Shown piece after piece: positions 8,530 to 17,142 of a stretch of DNA of 64,000 nucleotides (its first letter is position 1; each line of letters begins with the position of its first letter). The position numbers were made by a program, and so were the translations under genes. The notes under the pieces were generated by a model. The model was not told the origin of the DNA and ran no database searches. It worked only from the letters and a program-made list of their open reading frames with translations. The DNA is from Dyadobacter tibetensis Y620-1 (lineage in GTDB: Bacteria; Bacteroidota; Bacteroidia; Cytophagales; Spirosomataceae): contig NZ_AZQN01000003.1 of NCBI RefSeq assembly GCF_000566685.1, positions 744,001 to 808,000 on the forward strand, written 5' to 3'.

Positions 8530-9699
8530 ATGAAAGCATGCACCTTATTCCTGTCCTTCCTAGCCATAGGTCTGCTGGCAGGGACTCCGCTCCGGGCTCA
8601 GAAAGCCGGGGAAGAATCTGATTTTATTAAAACTCCGCTTACCACGCGTTTCATTTCTGAGGGCGCTACCGTGGGAGATGTCAACAGGGATGGGAAACCC
8701 GATGTTTTGGCTGGAGCCTACTGGTTTGAAGCTCCCCATTGGACCCCGCATGAATTGGCCAAGCCCGACACCTTTCAGGTAGTGGGCAGCTACAGCGACT
8801 CTTTCCTTGATTTTGCCATGGATGTCAATCAGGATGGCTGGGTAGACCTCATTCGCATCGATTGGCCCGGGAAGCCGGCCTATTGGCACGAAAACCCTAA
8901 AGGAGTAGGAGGACATTGGCCCCGCCATATGATTCATTCTTCCGTAGGCAATGAGTCTCCGATCTTTGTAGATATGGACGGAGACGGAAGGGAGGATCTT
9001 CTATGTAACGATCCGACCAGCAAAGAAGTGATTTGGCTTAAGTCGCCGGTGCAACTAGGGGCTACCAGCTGGACCAAATTCGTGATCAGTAGTCAGCCCG
9101 ATCGGGCCACCCATATGTACACCCATGGGCTGGGATATGGCGATATAGATGGAGATGGACGGAAAGATGTGCTGGTGAAAAATGGATGGTGGAAAGGGCC
9201 AGATGATATATATAATGGGCAGTGGACTTTTACAGAGGCTGATCTGGGGCAGGATTGCTCACAGATGTATGTGTTGGACCTCAATGGGGATGGTCGGAAC
9301 GATGTGCTCTCGGCTTCTGCCCATGCCTATGGCATCTGGTGGCATGAGCAGGGGATAAATGCACAGGGAGAGGCCACCTGGAAGCATCATCTGATCGATA
9401 GCACCTATTCGCAGACCCATGGCCTGGCCCTGGCCGATATCAACGGAGATGGACATATAGACTTCGTTACCGGTAAGCGGTACTTTGCCCATAGTGGAAA
9501 AGATCCCGGGGGTAAGGAGCCGGCCGTGATCTATTGGTATGCCTATCAGCCAGGTAAGACACCCCGTTGGAAGCGCCACCTGATCGATCAGGATTCTGGC
9601 GTAGGCCTGCATGTTACCATTGAAGATCTTAATAAGGACGGCAAGCCCGATGTGGTAACGGGGAATAAAAAGGGGGTCCGGGTATTTATACAGAAGTGA
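8530..9699 (+). CDS. Secreted FG-GAP/VCBS repeat beta-propeller protein
   Basis: 389 residues with an N-terminal signal peptide (MKACTLFLSFLAIGLLAGTPLRAQ). At least seven calcium-loop motifs of the form D-x-N/D-x-DG-x-xD are visible: DVNRDGKPD, DVNQDGWVD, DMDGDGREDL, DIDGDGRKD, DLNGDGRND, DINGDGHID and DLNKDGKPD. They are spaced as expected for a seven-bladed FG-GAP/VCBS propeller. Aromatic-rich loops such as AYWFEAPHWTPH suggest a binding face, as in proteins linked to polysaccharide use. No catalytic domain and no T9SS sorting domain are seen, so the protein is probably periplasmic. Convergent with mqo across a shared terminator. Confidence 0.82.
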   Translation: MKACTLFLSFLAIGLLAGTPLRAQKAGEESDFIKTPLTTRFISEGATVGDVNRDGKPDVLAGAYWFEAPHWTPHELAKPDTFQVVGSYSDSFLDFAMDVNQDGWVDLIRIDWPGKPAYWHENPKGVGGHWPRHMIHSSVGNESPIFVDMDGDGREDLLCNDPTSKEVIWLKSPVQLGATSWTKFVISSQPDRATHMYTHGLGYGDIDGDGRKDVLVKNGWWKGPDDIYNGQWTFTEADLGQDCSQMYVLDLNGDGRNDVLSASAHAYGIWWHEQGINAQGEATWKHHLIDSTYSQTHGLALADINGDGHIDFVTGKRYFAHSGKDPGGKEPAVIYWYAYQPGKTPRWKRHLIDQDSGVGLHVTIEDLNKDGKPDVVTGNKKGVRVFIQK

Positions 9700-9706
9700 A
9701 ATGGAC

Positions 9707-9744
9707 AAAAAAAAGGGCAGCACCGTCGGGTCTGCCCTTTTTTT
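9707..9744. terminator. Bidirectional terminator
   Basis: AAAAAAAAGGGCAG / CTGCCCTTTTTTT stem with an 11-nt loop. A T-run follows on + and the A-run gives a T-run on -, serving the propeller gene (+) and mqo (-). Confidence 0.9.
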
Positions 9745-9758
9745 ATAAAGCTGATATG

Positions 9759-11285
9759 TCAGACGAAAAACTCTTCCTCAAAATGGGAAGTGCCTAGCTC
9801 CAGAGTGGCGCTGGTGCGGGTGCGGGTAGCCCGGAGCAACGCGGCATTCTCGGCAAGAGACTGCCCATAGGAGGGGATCATCTTTTTGAAGGCTGTATTC
9901 CATTCCCGGCTGTCGGCTTGTTCTTTAAAGCATCTATGTACCAGTTCGATCATAATAGATACAGCGGTAGAAGCTCCTGGAGAAGCGCCCAGTAAGCAGG
10001 CCAGCGATCCGTTGGCCGCAGTGACCATTTCGGTGCCGAACTCCAGTACCCCACCTTCTTTTTTGTCCTTCTTGATTACCTGCACGCGCTGACCGGCTTT
10101 TTCAAGTTTCCAGTCTTCCAAACGCGCCTCTGGTAAATATTCCCGTAATGCATTTAGCCTGTCCTGAGGGGACTGGCGCACCTGGTCAATCAGATATTTG
10201 GTCAGCGGAATATTATGGATCCCAGCAGAAAGCATGGGCTTGATATTATTAAGTTTGATGGAAAGAGGCAGATCCAGATAAGAACCATTTTTCAGGAATT
10301 TGGTGGAGAAGCCTGCATAAGGGCCAAAAAGCAGGGCTTGCTTACCGTCGATCATACGGGTATCCAGATGCGGAACTGACATAGGAGGAGAACCCACGGC
10401 AGCCTTTCCATATACCTTGGCCTGGTGGCGCTCTATCAATGTCGGGTTGGTACATACCAACCATTGCCCGCTTACCGGGAAGCCTCCGAAGCCCTTTCCT
10501 TCAGGAATATTCGATTTTTCGAGCAAAGGCAGAGACCCACCTCCTGCGCCGATGAATACGAATTTAGACTTCACCTTAAAACTCTTGCCCGTTTCCCGGT
10601 TTTCTATTTTTAGTGCCCAGCCTCCATCTTTTTCTTTAAGCTTCTCAACTTCGTGGTTCAGATATAAATTTACGCCTTCCTGTTTTTCCAGATACTGGAA
10701 CATATGGCGGGTCAAGGCTCCAAAGTTCACGTCGGTGCCCAGTTCCATTTTGGTAGCAGCTACTGGCTGGCCCGGATCGCGACCTTCCATGATCAGGGGT
10801 ACCCAGCGTCTGATCTCTTCCTGATCTTCGGTGTACTCCATCCCTTCGAATAAATGATGGCTGGTGAGCTGCTGGTGGCGGGTTTTTAAAAAGGAGACAT
10901 TGTCCTTTCCCCAGACAAAACTGATATGGGGGATGTGATGAATGAAATCTTCGGGAGAGTCTATAATGTCGTTCTCTACCAGGAAAGACCAAAACTCTTT
11001 AGATACCTCGAAGGACTCCGCAATTTTGATGGCTTTGTTAATGTCCACCGTCCCATCTGCTTTCTGGGGCGTGTAGTTAAGCTCACAAAAGGCGGAATGT
11101 CCTGTTCCTGCATTATTCCAGGCATCCGAGCTTTCTGCCGTTACGCGATCCAACCGTTCGAAGATGGAAATGGTACAAGATGGGTTTAATTTTTTGAGCA
11201 ATACGCCAAGTGTAGCACTCATTATGCCCGCTCCAATCAAAACAACGTCCTGGGCTGGTACTTTGTTGGTCTTATCTGTGGCCAT
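9759..11285 (-). CDS. mqo: Malate:quinone oxidoreductase
   Basis: 508 residues from the ATG at 11285; a longer frame would need a TTG start 9 bp upstream. Mqo is a membrane-associated FAD enzyme that oxidises malate to oxaloacetate and reduces quinone, a TCA-cycle step. It shows the FAD-binding VVLIGAGIMSATLG near the N-terminus, then ERLDRVTAESSDAWNNAGTGHSA, FIGAGGGSLPLL, and near the end GASPGASTAVSIM, all characteristic of the Mqo family. It is transcribed alone, ending at a bidirectional terminator. Confidence 0.97.
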   Translation of the reverse strand: MATDKTNKVPAQDVVLIGAGIMSATLGVLLKKLNPSCTISIFERLDRVTAESSDAWNNAGTGHSAFCELNYTPQKADGTVDINKAIKIAESFEVSKEFWSFLVENDIIDSPEDFIHHIPHISFVWGKDNVSFLKTRHQQLTSHHLFEGMEYTEDQEEIRRWVPLIMEGRDPGQPVAATKMELGTDVNFGALTRHMFQYLEKQEGVNLYLNHEVEKLKEKDGGWALKIENRETGKSFKVKSKFVFIGAGGGSLPLLEKSNIPEGKGFGGFPVSGQWLVCTNPTLIERHQAKVYGKAAVGSPPMSVPHLDTRMIDGKQALLFGPYAGFSTKFLKNGSYLDLPLSIKLNNIKPMLSAGIHNIPLTKYLIDQVRQSPQDRLNALREYLPEARLEDWKLEKAGQRVQVIKKDKKEGGVLEFGTEMVTAANGSLACLLGASPGASTAVSIMIELVHRCFKEQADSREWNTAFKKMIPSYGQSLAENAALLRATRTRTSATLELGTSHFEEEFFV

Positions 11286-11400
11286 TGAAAACAAATTTTA
11301 TATGATTGAGTCGTAACTCGGAAAAATCCTATTAATAATTATTTAACAAGGATGGTCATACTATTCGTTTCCGAAATTCGCTCATTTTGAAGGCAAAAAG

Positions 11401-11485
11401 AAGCTCCCGGATAAACTTCTTTTTTAGGGACAATAAATACCTTATATGATCCAATATTTATCACCTAAGTCTACCTCGGGAGCTT
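11401..11485 (-). other. Long-range inverted repeat downstream of the esterase gene
   Basis: AAGCTCCCG at 11401-11409 and its exact complement CGGGAGCTT at 11477-11485, 67 bp apart. On the minus strand it lies just after the esterase stop codon and is followed by CTTTTT, so it could act as a large-loop terminator. Confidence 0.35.
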
Positions 11486-11513
11486 ACTTATGAGCTTCTT
11501 AAATTTTACTTTT

Positions 11514-13469
11514 TCAATATGCGGTCTTGATAAAGTTATAGGACTGTCCGCCCTGTCTGATCGTATATAGCCCGGGTGTAAGTGTATTTATATCTACCTT
11601 TTCCCGGCTCCCCTGGGTGGTGAACTGCTTTATTATCTGGCCTGTAGAATTGTATATTTCGGTGGCAACATTTCTTCCTTCGCCTTGAACATAGATATGG
11701 CCCGTGGCCGGATTGGGATAGGCGTAGAGGATTTGCTGCGATTCAACTTTTACCGCAGCCATGCGACTGTAGCTGAAAGTCAGGTCGCGATCCACCGATT
11801 TGAGTCGATAATAGTATTGTCCACTCGCAAGGTCCCGGTCAAAAAAGTCATATTTCACTTCCTGGCTGGAGAAGCCTTCCGCGCTCACCCGGCCCAGAGA
11901 AGTAAAGTTTTTCAAGTCTGTAGTACGCTCTACTTCAAAGTAGTCTACGTTATCCTCCTGTGCCGTTGTCCACTGAAGCATAACCTGTCCTTCGGCAGCC
12001 TTTCCATCGAAAGAAGCCAGACGAACGGGTAGGGCGGTAGACGGGATGAAATAATTGGGGCTGAAGACCACATTTTGATAATTATCGGTGGTCTTAACCC
12101 GGAAAACGCCGGGTCCCGGCTTTACACTGTTGGTAGTGTCGATGGGATTATGGCAGGAGCCGCTGGGTAGCCAGCCATATTGATCCCATCCGGTATTGGC
12201 TGTAAGGCGCGTTTCGGCCCCCGCTCCCTGAATGCTCACCACCGGAGACGGGATGGGCTGGTAGGGGGTAGCATTTGTAAAAAATGGTGTATCCAGCTTG
12301 TCGGCCCAGAGCTCGGCTAGGGTGTTCAGCCCGTTGCCGGAGAAATGTATACCGTCGGAGCGGTATTCCGACGTGAAATATGGGTCTGTATCCGGGCCGG
12401 GGAAAACACCCGACATTTTCTGCTCGGGCAGGTCCAGTCCCGCTATGGCACGCTGGGCAGCGATTACTGGTTCCCATACCCTGCTCACATCGTTGACGGT
12501 GAAACGGCTGGCCTGGGCCACAACCCAGGGAAGGGTAGCCTTTCCCGACAGACTCCTGGTGGCTTCTATCACCGAGCGCAGGTCGTTATAGTAGGTAGTC
12601 TGATTTCTTTCTGCGGCATTATCGGTTTCTCCCTGGTGCCATAGTACCGCACGAACGCCCAACTGAGCGATATAATTGTTCAGGGCAAGCCGCAAATGGC
12701 CAAACGGAAGCCCCTTCGGGAAGGAATAACCCCAGTAAGAAATGGTAGGGGTAGCACTATTATAATCGATGCTCTCTTTCCAGTTCCAGGCTCCGGTACT
12801 CGACCAGCCCGCATTGAAAATCATGACCGGAACACCGAGCTTCTGGACCATTTTGTCGCCAAATACACCCCAGCACCAGGCATAATTTCCGAAGGGTGCC
12901 GTTTTGGTATATTGGTCCAGATGCACATACTCCGGGCAGGGTAGCTCCACGTCGGAGTAGGGTTGTATGGGTAAGTTCTGGAAGTTAACGCTGCTCACCG
13001 CATCTTCGGTGGCTCCGGGCCCGGTAGGGTTGCTATCCCCACCGGTGGCATTTGACTGGCCGGCGATGACAAACACCTCGCCCACCCCGACATGATCAAC
13101 GGTGGTCGTATAGGTAACGACCCCACCCTGAAAGGCTCGGGCTTCGAGCCTGTACCAGCCTCCTGTAACGGTAAGACTTCCCGAGAAGTTGGAACAAATT
13201 CCAGAGGGACTCACGGTCATCCATCCGGTGGCAGGAGCCGGTGAGCCAAGAACGGGCCCCGACGGACGGGAAGAAATGGGGACCAGACGAAATTCTACAC
13301 TTTCTACACATTGCTCAACATAGCCATGGACCTGCAGATTAAACTGATTTGCCGCATCACGTTGATAGACCACCCGGTCGGCCGGGGAGGTAAGTACGAT
13401 TTGAGCCCGGGTTCTGAGTGAAATAAGGGAGGTCAGGATGACCAGCATCAGAAGGAAATTTTTTTTCAT
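11514..13469 (-). CDS. Secreted sialate O-acetylesterase-like (SASA/SGNH) protein with T9SS sorting domain
   Basis: 651 residues. A signal peptide (MKKNFLLMLVILTSLISLRTRAQ) is followed by a beta-sandwich-like region. The SASA esterase domain comes next, with the GDS-like block VFVIAGQSNATGG near residue 132 holding the nucleophile Ser. The second family block is VLWHQGETDNA, and DGIHFSGNG near residue 370 probably supplies Asp and His of the triad. After it comes the module LPVRLASFDGKA...LQWTTAQEDNVDYFEVERT. A type A T9SS C-terminal domain ends the protein (AYPNPATGHIYVQ ... LTPGLYTIRQGG). The protein is thus predicted to be exported across the outer membrane and to remove acetyl groups from carbohydrates; the exact glycan is unknown. 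Confidence 0.85.
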   Translation of the reverse strand: MKKNFLLMLVILTSLISLRTRAQIVLTSPADRVVYQRDAANQFNLQVHGYVEQCVESVEFRLVPISSRPSGPVLGSPAPATGWMTVSPSGICSNFSGSLTVTGGWYRLEARAFQGGVVTYTTTVDHVGVGEVFVIAGQSNATGGDSNPTGPGATEDAVSSVNFQNLPIQPYSDVELPCPEYVHLDQYTKTAPFGNYAWCWGVFGDKMVQKLGVPVMIFNAGWSSTGAWNWKESIDYNSATPTISYWGYSFPKGLPFGHLRLALNNYIAQLGVRAVLWHQGETDNAAERNQTTYYNDLRSVIEATRSLSGKATLPWVVAQASRFTVNDVSRVWEPVIAAQRAIAGLDLPEQKMSGVFPGPDTDPYFTSEYRSDGIHFSGNGLNTLAELWADKLDTPFFTNATPYQPIPSPVVSIQGAGAETRLTANTGWDQYGWLPSGSCHNPIDTTNSVKPGPGVFRVKTTDNYQNVVFSPNYFIPSTALPVRLASFDGKAAEGQVMLQWTTAQEDNVDYFEVERTTDLKNFTSLGRVSAEGFSSQEVKYDFFDRDLASGQYYYRLKSVDRDLTFSYSRMAAVKVESQQILYAYPNPATGHIYVQGEGRNVATEIYNSTGQIIKQFTTQGSREKVDINTLTPGLYTIRQGGQSYNFIKTAY

Positions 13470-14139
13470 GGGATGTGAAAGAGAGGTTTACTTAAATTAT
13501 TAGCGTTTTGTTATATAAAGATGTGTTGATTGGAGGCAATCTATTAAAAGTATTTCGTTTAAAAAATAGAATGTTGCTCGGGATAATCTTAATCGGATAA
13601 GGATTTATTAAACGGTAAAAATCCCTGCCGACACGGATGTAACTGATATTCTTTATCTGATGTTTTTCCGTGGAAAAAGACAATCAGCAGATTTAGTACG
13701 GCAGAAATAGGGAAGAGATGGGGCAGATCGGAGAACGAAAAACGACTCGCCGGGATAGGATATTTCGATGTTCGGGCGACCGGTCGGACGCCAGGGGAGG
13801 AAGGAATAGCATTGGAGAATAATTTCGATTTTGTTCTAGTTTAAATAAAATGGGACTATTAAATAAGTTCTAAAAAAAGCCTGCCAAAGTAATATAAAAA
13901 TTCCAGATGCATTTTTTTTAAATCGGCCTTATAGGGGGAATTAAGGGCTATTTGCCTTGATTAATAAGGAGATGACCGTTTTGGCGGGAATTAGTTTTTT
14001 TAAAACTAAACTCAATTTTTTGTAACTTTAGGCTTGAAATCCCGTATACTAAATAGGTGTTGATGACATCGATCCAAGTATTTTTTTCGTAAACCAAATA
14101 GTCATTCTATACAGATCAAATAAAATTCTACATAGCATT
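13470..14139. other. Intergenic region, no gene seen
   Basis: About 670 bp between a minus-strand and a plus-strand gene. A 63-codon minus frame at 13492-13683 has no recognisable content. Base composition turns AT-rich from about 13.85 kb. A weak -7-like TAACTTTA lies at 14023-14030 without a good -33 box; it may drive the downstream C25 gene. Confidence 0.5.
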
Positions 14140-17058
14140 ATGAAAATACATAATTTTACTAAAAACATATGGCTACTCGCAATCCTGCTAATTGGCCTTT
14201 CGCCCCAACCAGCCCAAGCCCAATGGAGTGGCGCTTATGGGAATGAGTGGCTGGCCGGCAAGTATGGACAGGAGTGGTTGCGCATCGGCGTTAATACACA
14301 AGGTGTTCAAAAGGTAAATCTTACAGGGAATTTTCTGAATAAACAGGGGCAATTGCATTTATACCATCGGGGAGAAGAGGTAGCATTACTTTCGGCTACG
14401 GCAAGCTCGATCGAATTTTATGGGGTGCCTAACGATGGTGCGTCCGATGCGCTTTTATATAGACCCTATACAGGAGTACGTGCAAATCCTTATTATAGCT
14501 GGTTTTCCGATGAAAGTGCTTATTTCTTAACTTATTCATCTGCGACTGCCACAAAACTTGCCCCAACCCAAGCGGTTATCACTCCTTCCGGCACACCAGA
14601 ACCTTATCATATCCAGAAAGACTTGACCGTGTATACGAATAGTGATAATTATGATGGTTCTCAAAATCTGGTTTTTCATACACTTGATCAGAGTTATTTT
14701 GTGGAAGGGAAGGGACGCTCAAGTCGAGCATATTATAAGAAGGATAGAGGTGATGGTACTTTTTCAGGAAACCCTATTTACTCTCATCCCTATGAGATGA
14801 AAAATTATGTGGCAGTTTCTGATTATAAACCTAATATTGAGGTATTGCTAAATGGCCGGACTTTTTCTACTAATCAAATAAAAGTTTCATTTGGGAAAAC
14901 TACTTCAACTTTAGTTGCTAATAGCCAATTAATTCAATTCTCGGATTTTATACCTCACAAAGTTTCGTACGATATTGAATCGACCAACTATGATGCAACT
15001 GGCAAAGGAGTTTTCCAGCTGGAATCGGTTAAAGTTACTACTGATAACAATTCAACGGGAATATATTCTGTGACCTATGTACAGTTAGCATATCCGCAAT
15101 CTTTTAATATGTCAGGAGCTGCGTCTAAACTCTTTAACTTACCTGCTGCGAAAGGATCTACTTCTCTACTAAATATAACTAATGCTCCGACCGCTGCAAG
15201 GATAGTTGATATAACAGATCCTCATAATCCTAAAATTGTAACTGGAGTTTATACTGGTTCAAACCTTCAGGTTATGTTAAATAGGCAAATTGGTGAAGAG
15301 GTGAAATTATTAGTTACTTCGGAGAGCACCCAGAAAACTTCCAGTCCCATTTCTTTTACTAATCTAAATCCCTTGGATAAGGACTACCTTGTTATAACGA
15401 ATGAAACGCTATTTAGCTCAGCTTCTCAGTATGTAGATTATCGATCTAGCACAGGGGGGAACTACAGAACCTTGCTTGTTAAAATCAAGGATATTTATAA
15501 TCAATTTAATTATGGTGAACCAAGTCCTGTTGCGATTCGGAGATTTGTTGATTATATGTTGAAGAATGGAGTAAGACCTCAACATTCATTATTGTTGATT
15601 GGTCCATCTACGACCAAATGGAATGCTACGGTCCGGGAATTACCTGGTGAAATACCTACTATTGGATTTCCAGGTTCTGATGCGTTGATAATCGAAGGGT
15701 TAGCGGGTTCGCCTGCAGAAGTCCAAGCTATACCTGTAGGTCGGATTCCAGCAACATCTAATACACAAGTTTTGAATTATTTAAACAAAGTTAAGGAATA
15801 TGAATCACCTTCTGGCGACAAGTCATGGAGGAAAAGGGTACTTCACATTAGTGGCGGAATATATGTTAATGAAAACACTAGGTTTGGAAATTATCTAGCG
15901 GGACATAATAAATGGGTTACGGCTCCTGCATTTAATGGGTCAGTAACAGCAAAAGTAAAAGCTGATGGAGACTATGGTTATCCCTCTACACAATTAGATA
16001 TTTCTTCGAATGTAAATAACGGTGTGGGGATGATTTCCTATTTCGGTCATGGTACATCACATTATACCGATAATAATCCAGGTTATGCAAGTGATCCTGC
16101 ACGTGGTTATGACAATCAAGGGAAATATCCTGTTATGTATTTTAATGGCTGTGGAGTAGCGAATATATTTAATGGAGCTTTTGGGGAGTTTCCTACGAGT
16201 CCAATAGCAAATCAACTGCCTTTATCGGCAGATTGGTTAATGTCTGCAAATAAAGGAGCCATCGCTGTTATTGGTAACTCATATTATGCTTTTGAGACGT
16301 CTTCGAACAATTATCTTGATAATTTATATAGGAGTATGTTTAAATCGGATCAAAATAGGAAAACACTTGGATGGTTACAGAGAGATGCTTCCATGTTGGT
16401 GATGACAGGTAGTGAAGGTGCACGAGTTGCAGCGGCTAGCCAATATGATATTGCAAATGCTCACCAATCACTACTGTTAGGTGATCCTGCATTACAGGTA
16501 CTAACTCAACTAGATCCCCTCCCAGTGGAACTTATATATTTTAAGGCCAAAAATATTAATAATAGTGAAGTGATATTGGAGTGGAAAACGGCCTGGGAAA
16601 AGAGTAATAGCCATTTCGAAATTCAATATAGTACTGATGCCATAAATTTTTCAAAAATAGGTATTGTAGATGGTAAGGGAAATAGTAATGTAGAAACGTT
16701 ATATTCATTTTCGCATAATTCGGCTGCTCAAGGGAACAATTATTATAGATTATTACAGGTTGATCAGGATGTCGCTAATACATCAGTTGGTACCTATTCT
16801 AGAATTATTAATGTACCTATTGAAGGAGGTATCGAGATAGTTGTCCTACCTAATCCTACAGCTGATAATATACAGTTATCCTTCTCGGGCTCAAATGTAG
16901 TTGAATCTATAATTATCTATGATAGTAAAGGGGTAAAATCTCAGCCAAAGTTCAATGGTGAAATGGTTAATTTAAGTGATTATCCTGTTGGTCTTTATAT
17001 CCTAGAAATAAGGATGGCTAACGGAATGGTAACAAGAAAGAAAGTTATAAAAAAATAA
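14140..17058 (+). CDS. Gingipain-fold (peptidase C25) protein, PorU2-like, with T9SS sorting domain
   Basis: 972 residues. A signal peptide (MKIHNFTKNIWLLAILLIGLSPQPAQAQ) precedes a domain with conserved LHLYHRGEEVALLS and PYTGVRANPYYSWFSDESAYFL. The C25 caspase-like core follows, with the catalytic pair visible as His637 in SYFGHGTSH and Cys671 in YFNGCGVANIF. A LPVELIYFKAK...LEWKTAWEKSNSHFEIQYS module and a type A T9SS sorting domain (VLPNPTADNIQLSF ... YPVGLYILEI) complete it. PorU of this fold is the T9SS sortase that removes sorting domains; the shorter relatives are called PorU2 and their role is unproven. The next gene is its paralogue. DNA here is clearly more AT-rich than flanking core genes. 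Confidence 0.8.
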   Translation: MKIHNFTKNIWLLAILLIGLSPQPAQAQWSGAYGNEWLAGKYGQEWLRIGVNTQGVQKVNLTGNFLNKQGQLHLYHRGEEVALLSATASSIEFYGVPNDGASDALLYRPYTGVRANPYYSWFSDESAYFLTYSSATATKLAPTQAVITPSGTPEPYHIQKDLTVYTNSDNYDGSQNLVFHTLDQSYFVEGKGRSSRAYYKKDRGDGTFSGNPIYSHPYEMKNYVAVSDYKPNIEVLLNGRTFSTNQIKVSFGKTTSTLVANSQLIQFSDFIPHKVSYDIESTNYDATGKGVFQLESVKVTTDNNSTGIYSVTYVQLAYPQSFNMSGAASKLFNLPAAKGSTSLLNITNAPTAARIVDITDPHNPKIVTGVYTGSNLQVMLNRQIGEEVKLLVTSESTQKTSSPISFTNLNPLDKDYLVITNETLFSSASQYVDYRSSTGGNYRTLLVKIKDIYNQFNYGEPSPVAIRRFVDYMLKNGVRPQHSLLLIGPSTTKWNATVRELPGEIPTIGFPGSDALIIEGLAGSPAEVQAIPVGRIPATSNTQVLNYLNKVKEYESPSGDKSWRKRVLHISGGIYVNENTRFGNYLAGHNKWVTAPAFNGSVTAKVKADGDYGYPSTQLDISSNVNNGVGMISYFGHGTSHYTDNNPGYASDPARGYDNQGKYPVMYFNGCGVANIFNGAFGEFPTSPIANQLPLSADWLMSANKGAIAVIGNSYYAFETSSNNYLDNLYRSMFKSDQNRKTLGWLQRDASMLVMTGSEGARVAAASQYDIANAHQSLLLGDPALQVLTQLDPLPVELIYFKAKNINNSEVILEWKTAWEKSNSHFEIQYSTDAINFSKIGIVDGKGNSNVETLYSFSHNSAAQGNNYYRLLQVDQDVANTSVGTYSRIINVPIEGGIEIVVLPNPTADNIQLSFSGSNVVESIIIYDSKGVKSQPKFNGEMVNLSDYPVGLYILEIRMANGMVTRKKVIKK

Positions 17059-17083
17059 GCGTTTAAAGACTCATATATGTTCT

Positions 17084-17114
17084 CGTAGAGACAATCTTAA
17101 GGATTGTCTCTACG
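17084..17114. repeat. Perfect 13-bp-arm palindrome of the GTAGAGAC...GTCTCTAC type
   Basis: CGTAGAGACAATC at 17084-17096 and GATTGTCTCTACG at 17102-17114 are exact complements around a 5-nt loop TTAAG. It lies in the 84-bp gap between the two C25 genes. No T-run follows, so it is not a classical terminator. Palindromes with these end sequences are, from memory, dispersed in several Bacteroidota and cyanobacterial genomes. Confidence 0.7.
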
Positions 17115-17142
17115 TTTGGTTTTAGATACTGAAAAAAAAATT

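Noticed and set aside
13492..13683. 63-codon minus-strand frame upstream of the esterase
   Set aside because: No motif or promoter; chance frame in AT-rich spacer.
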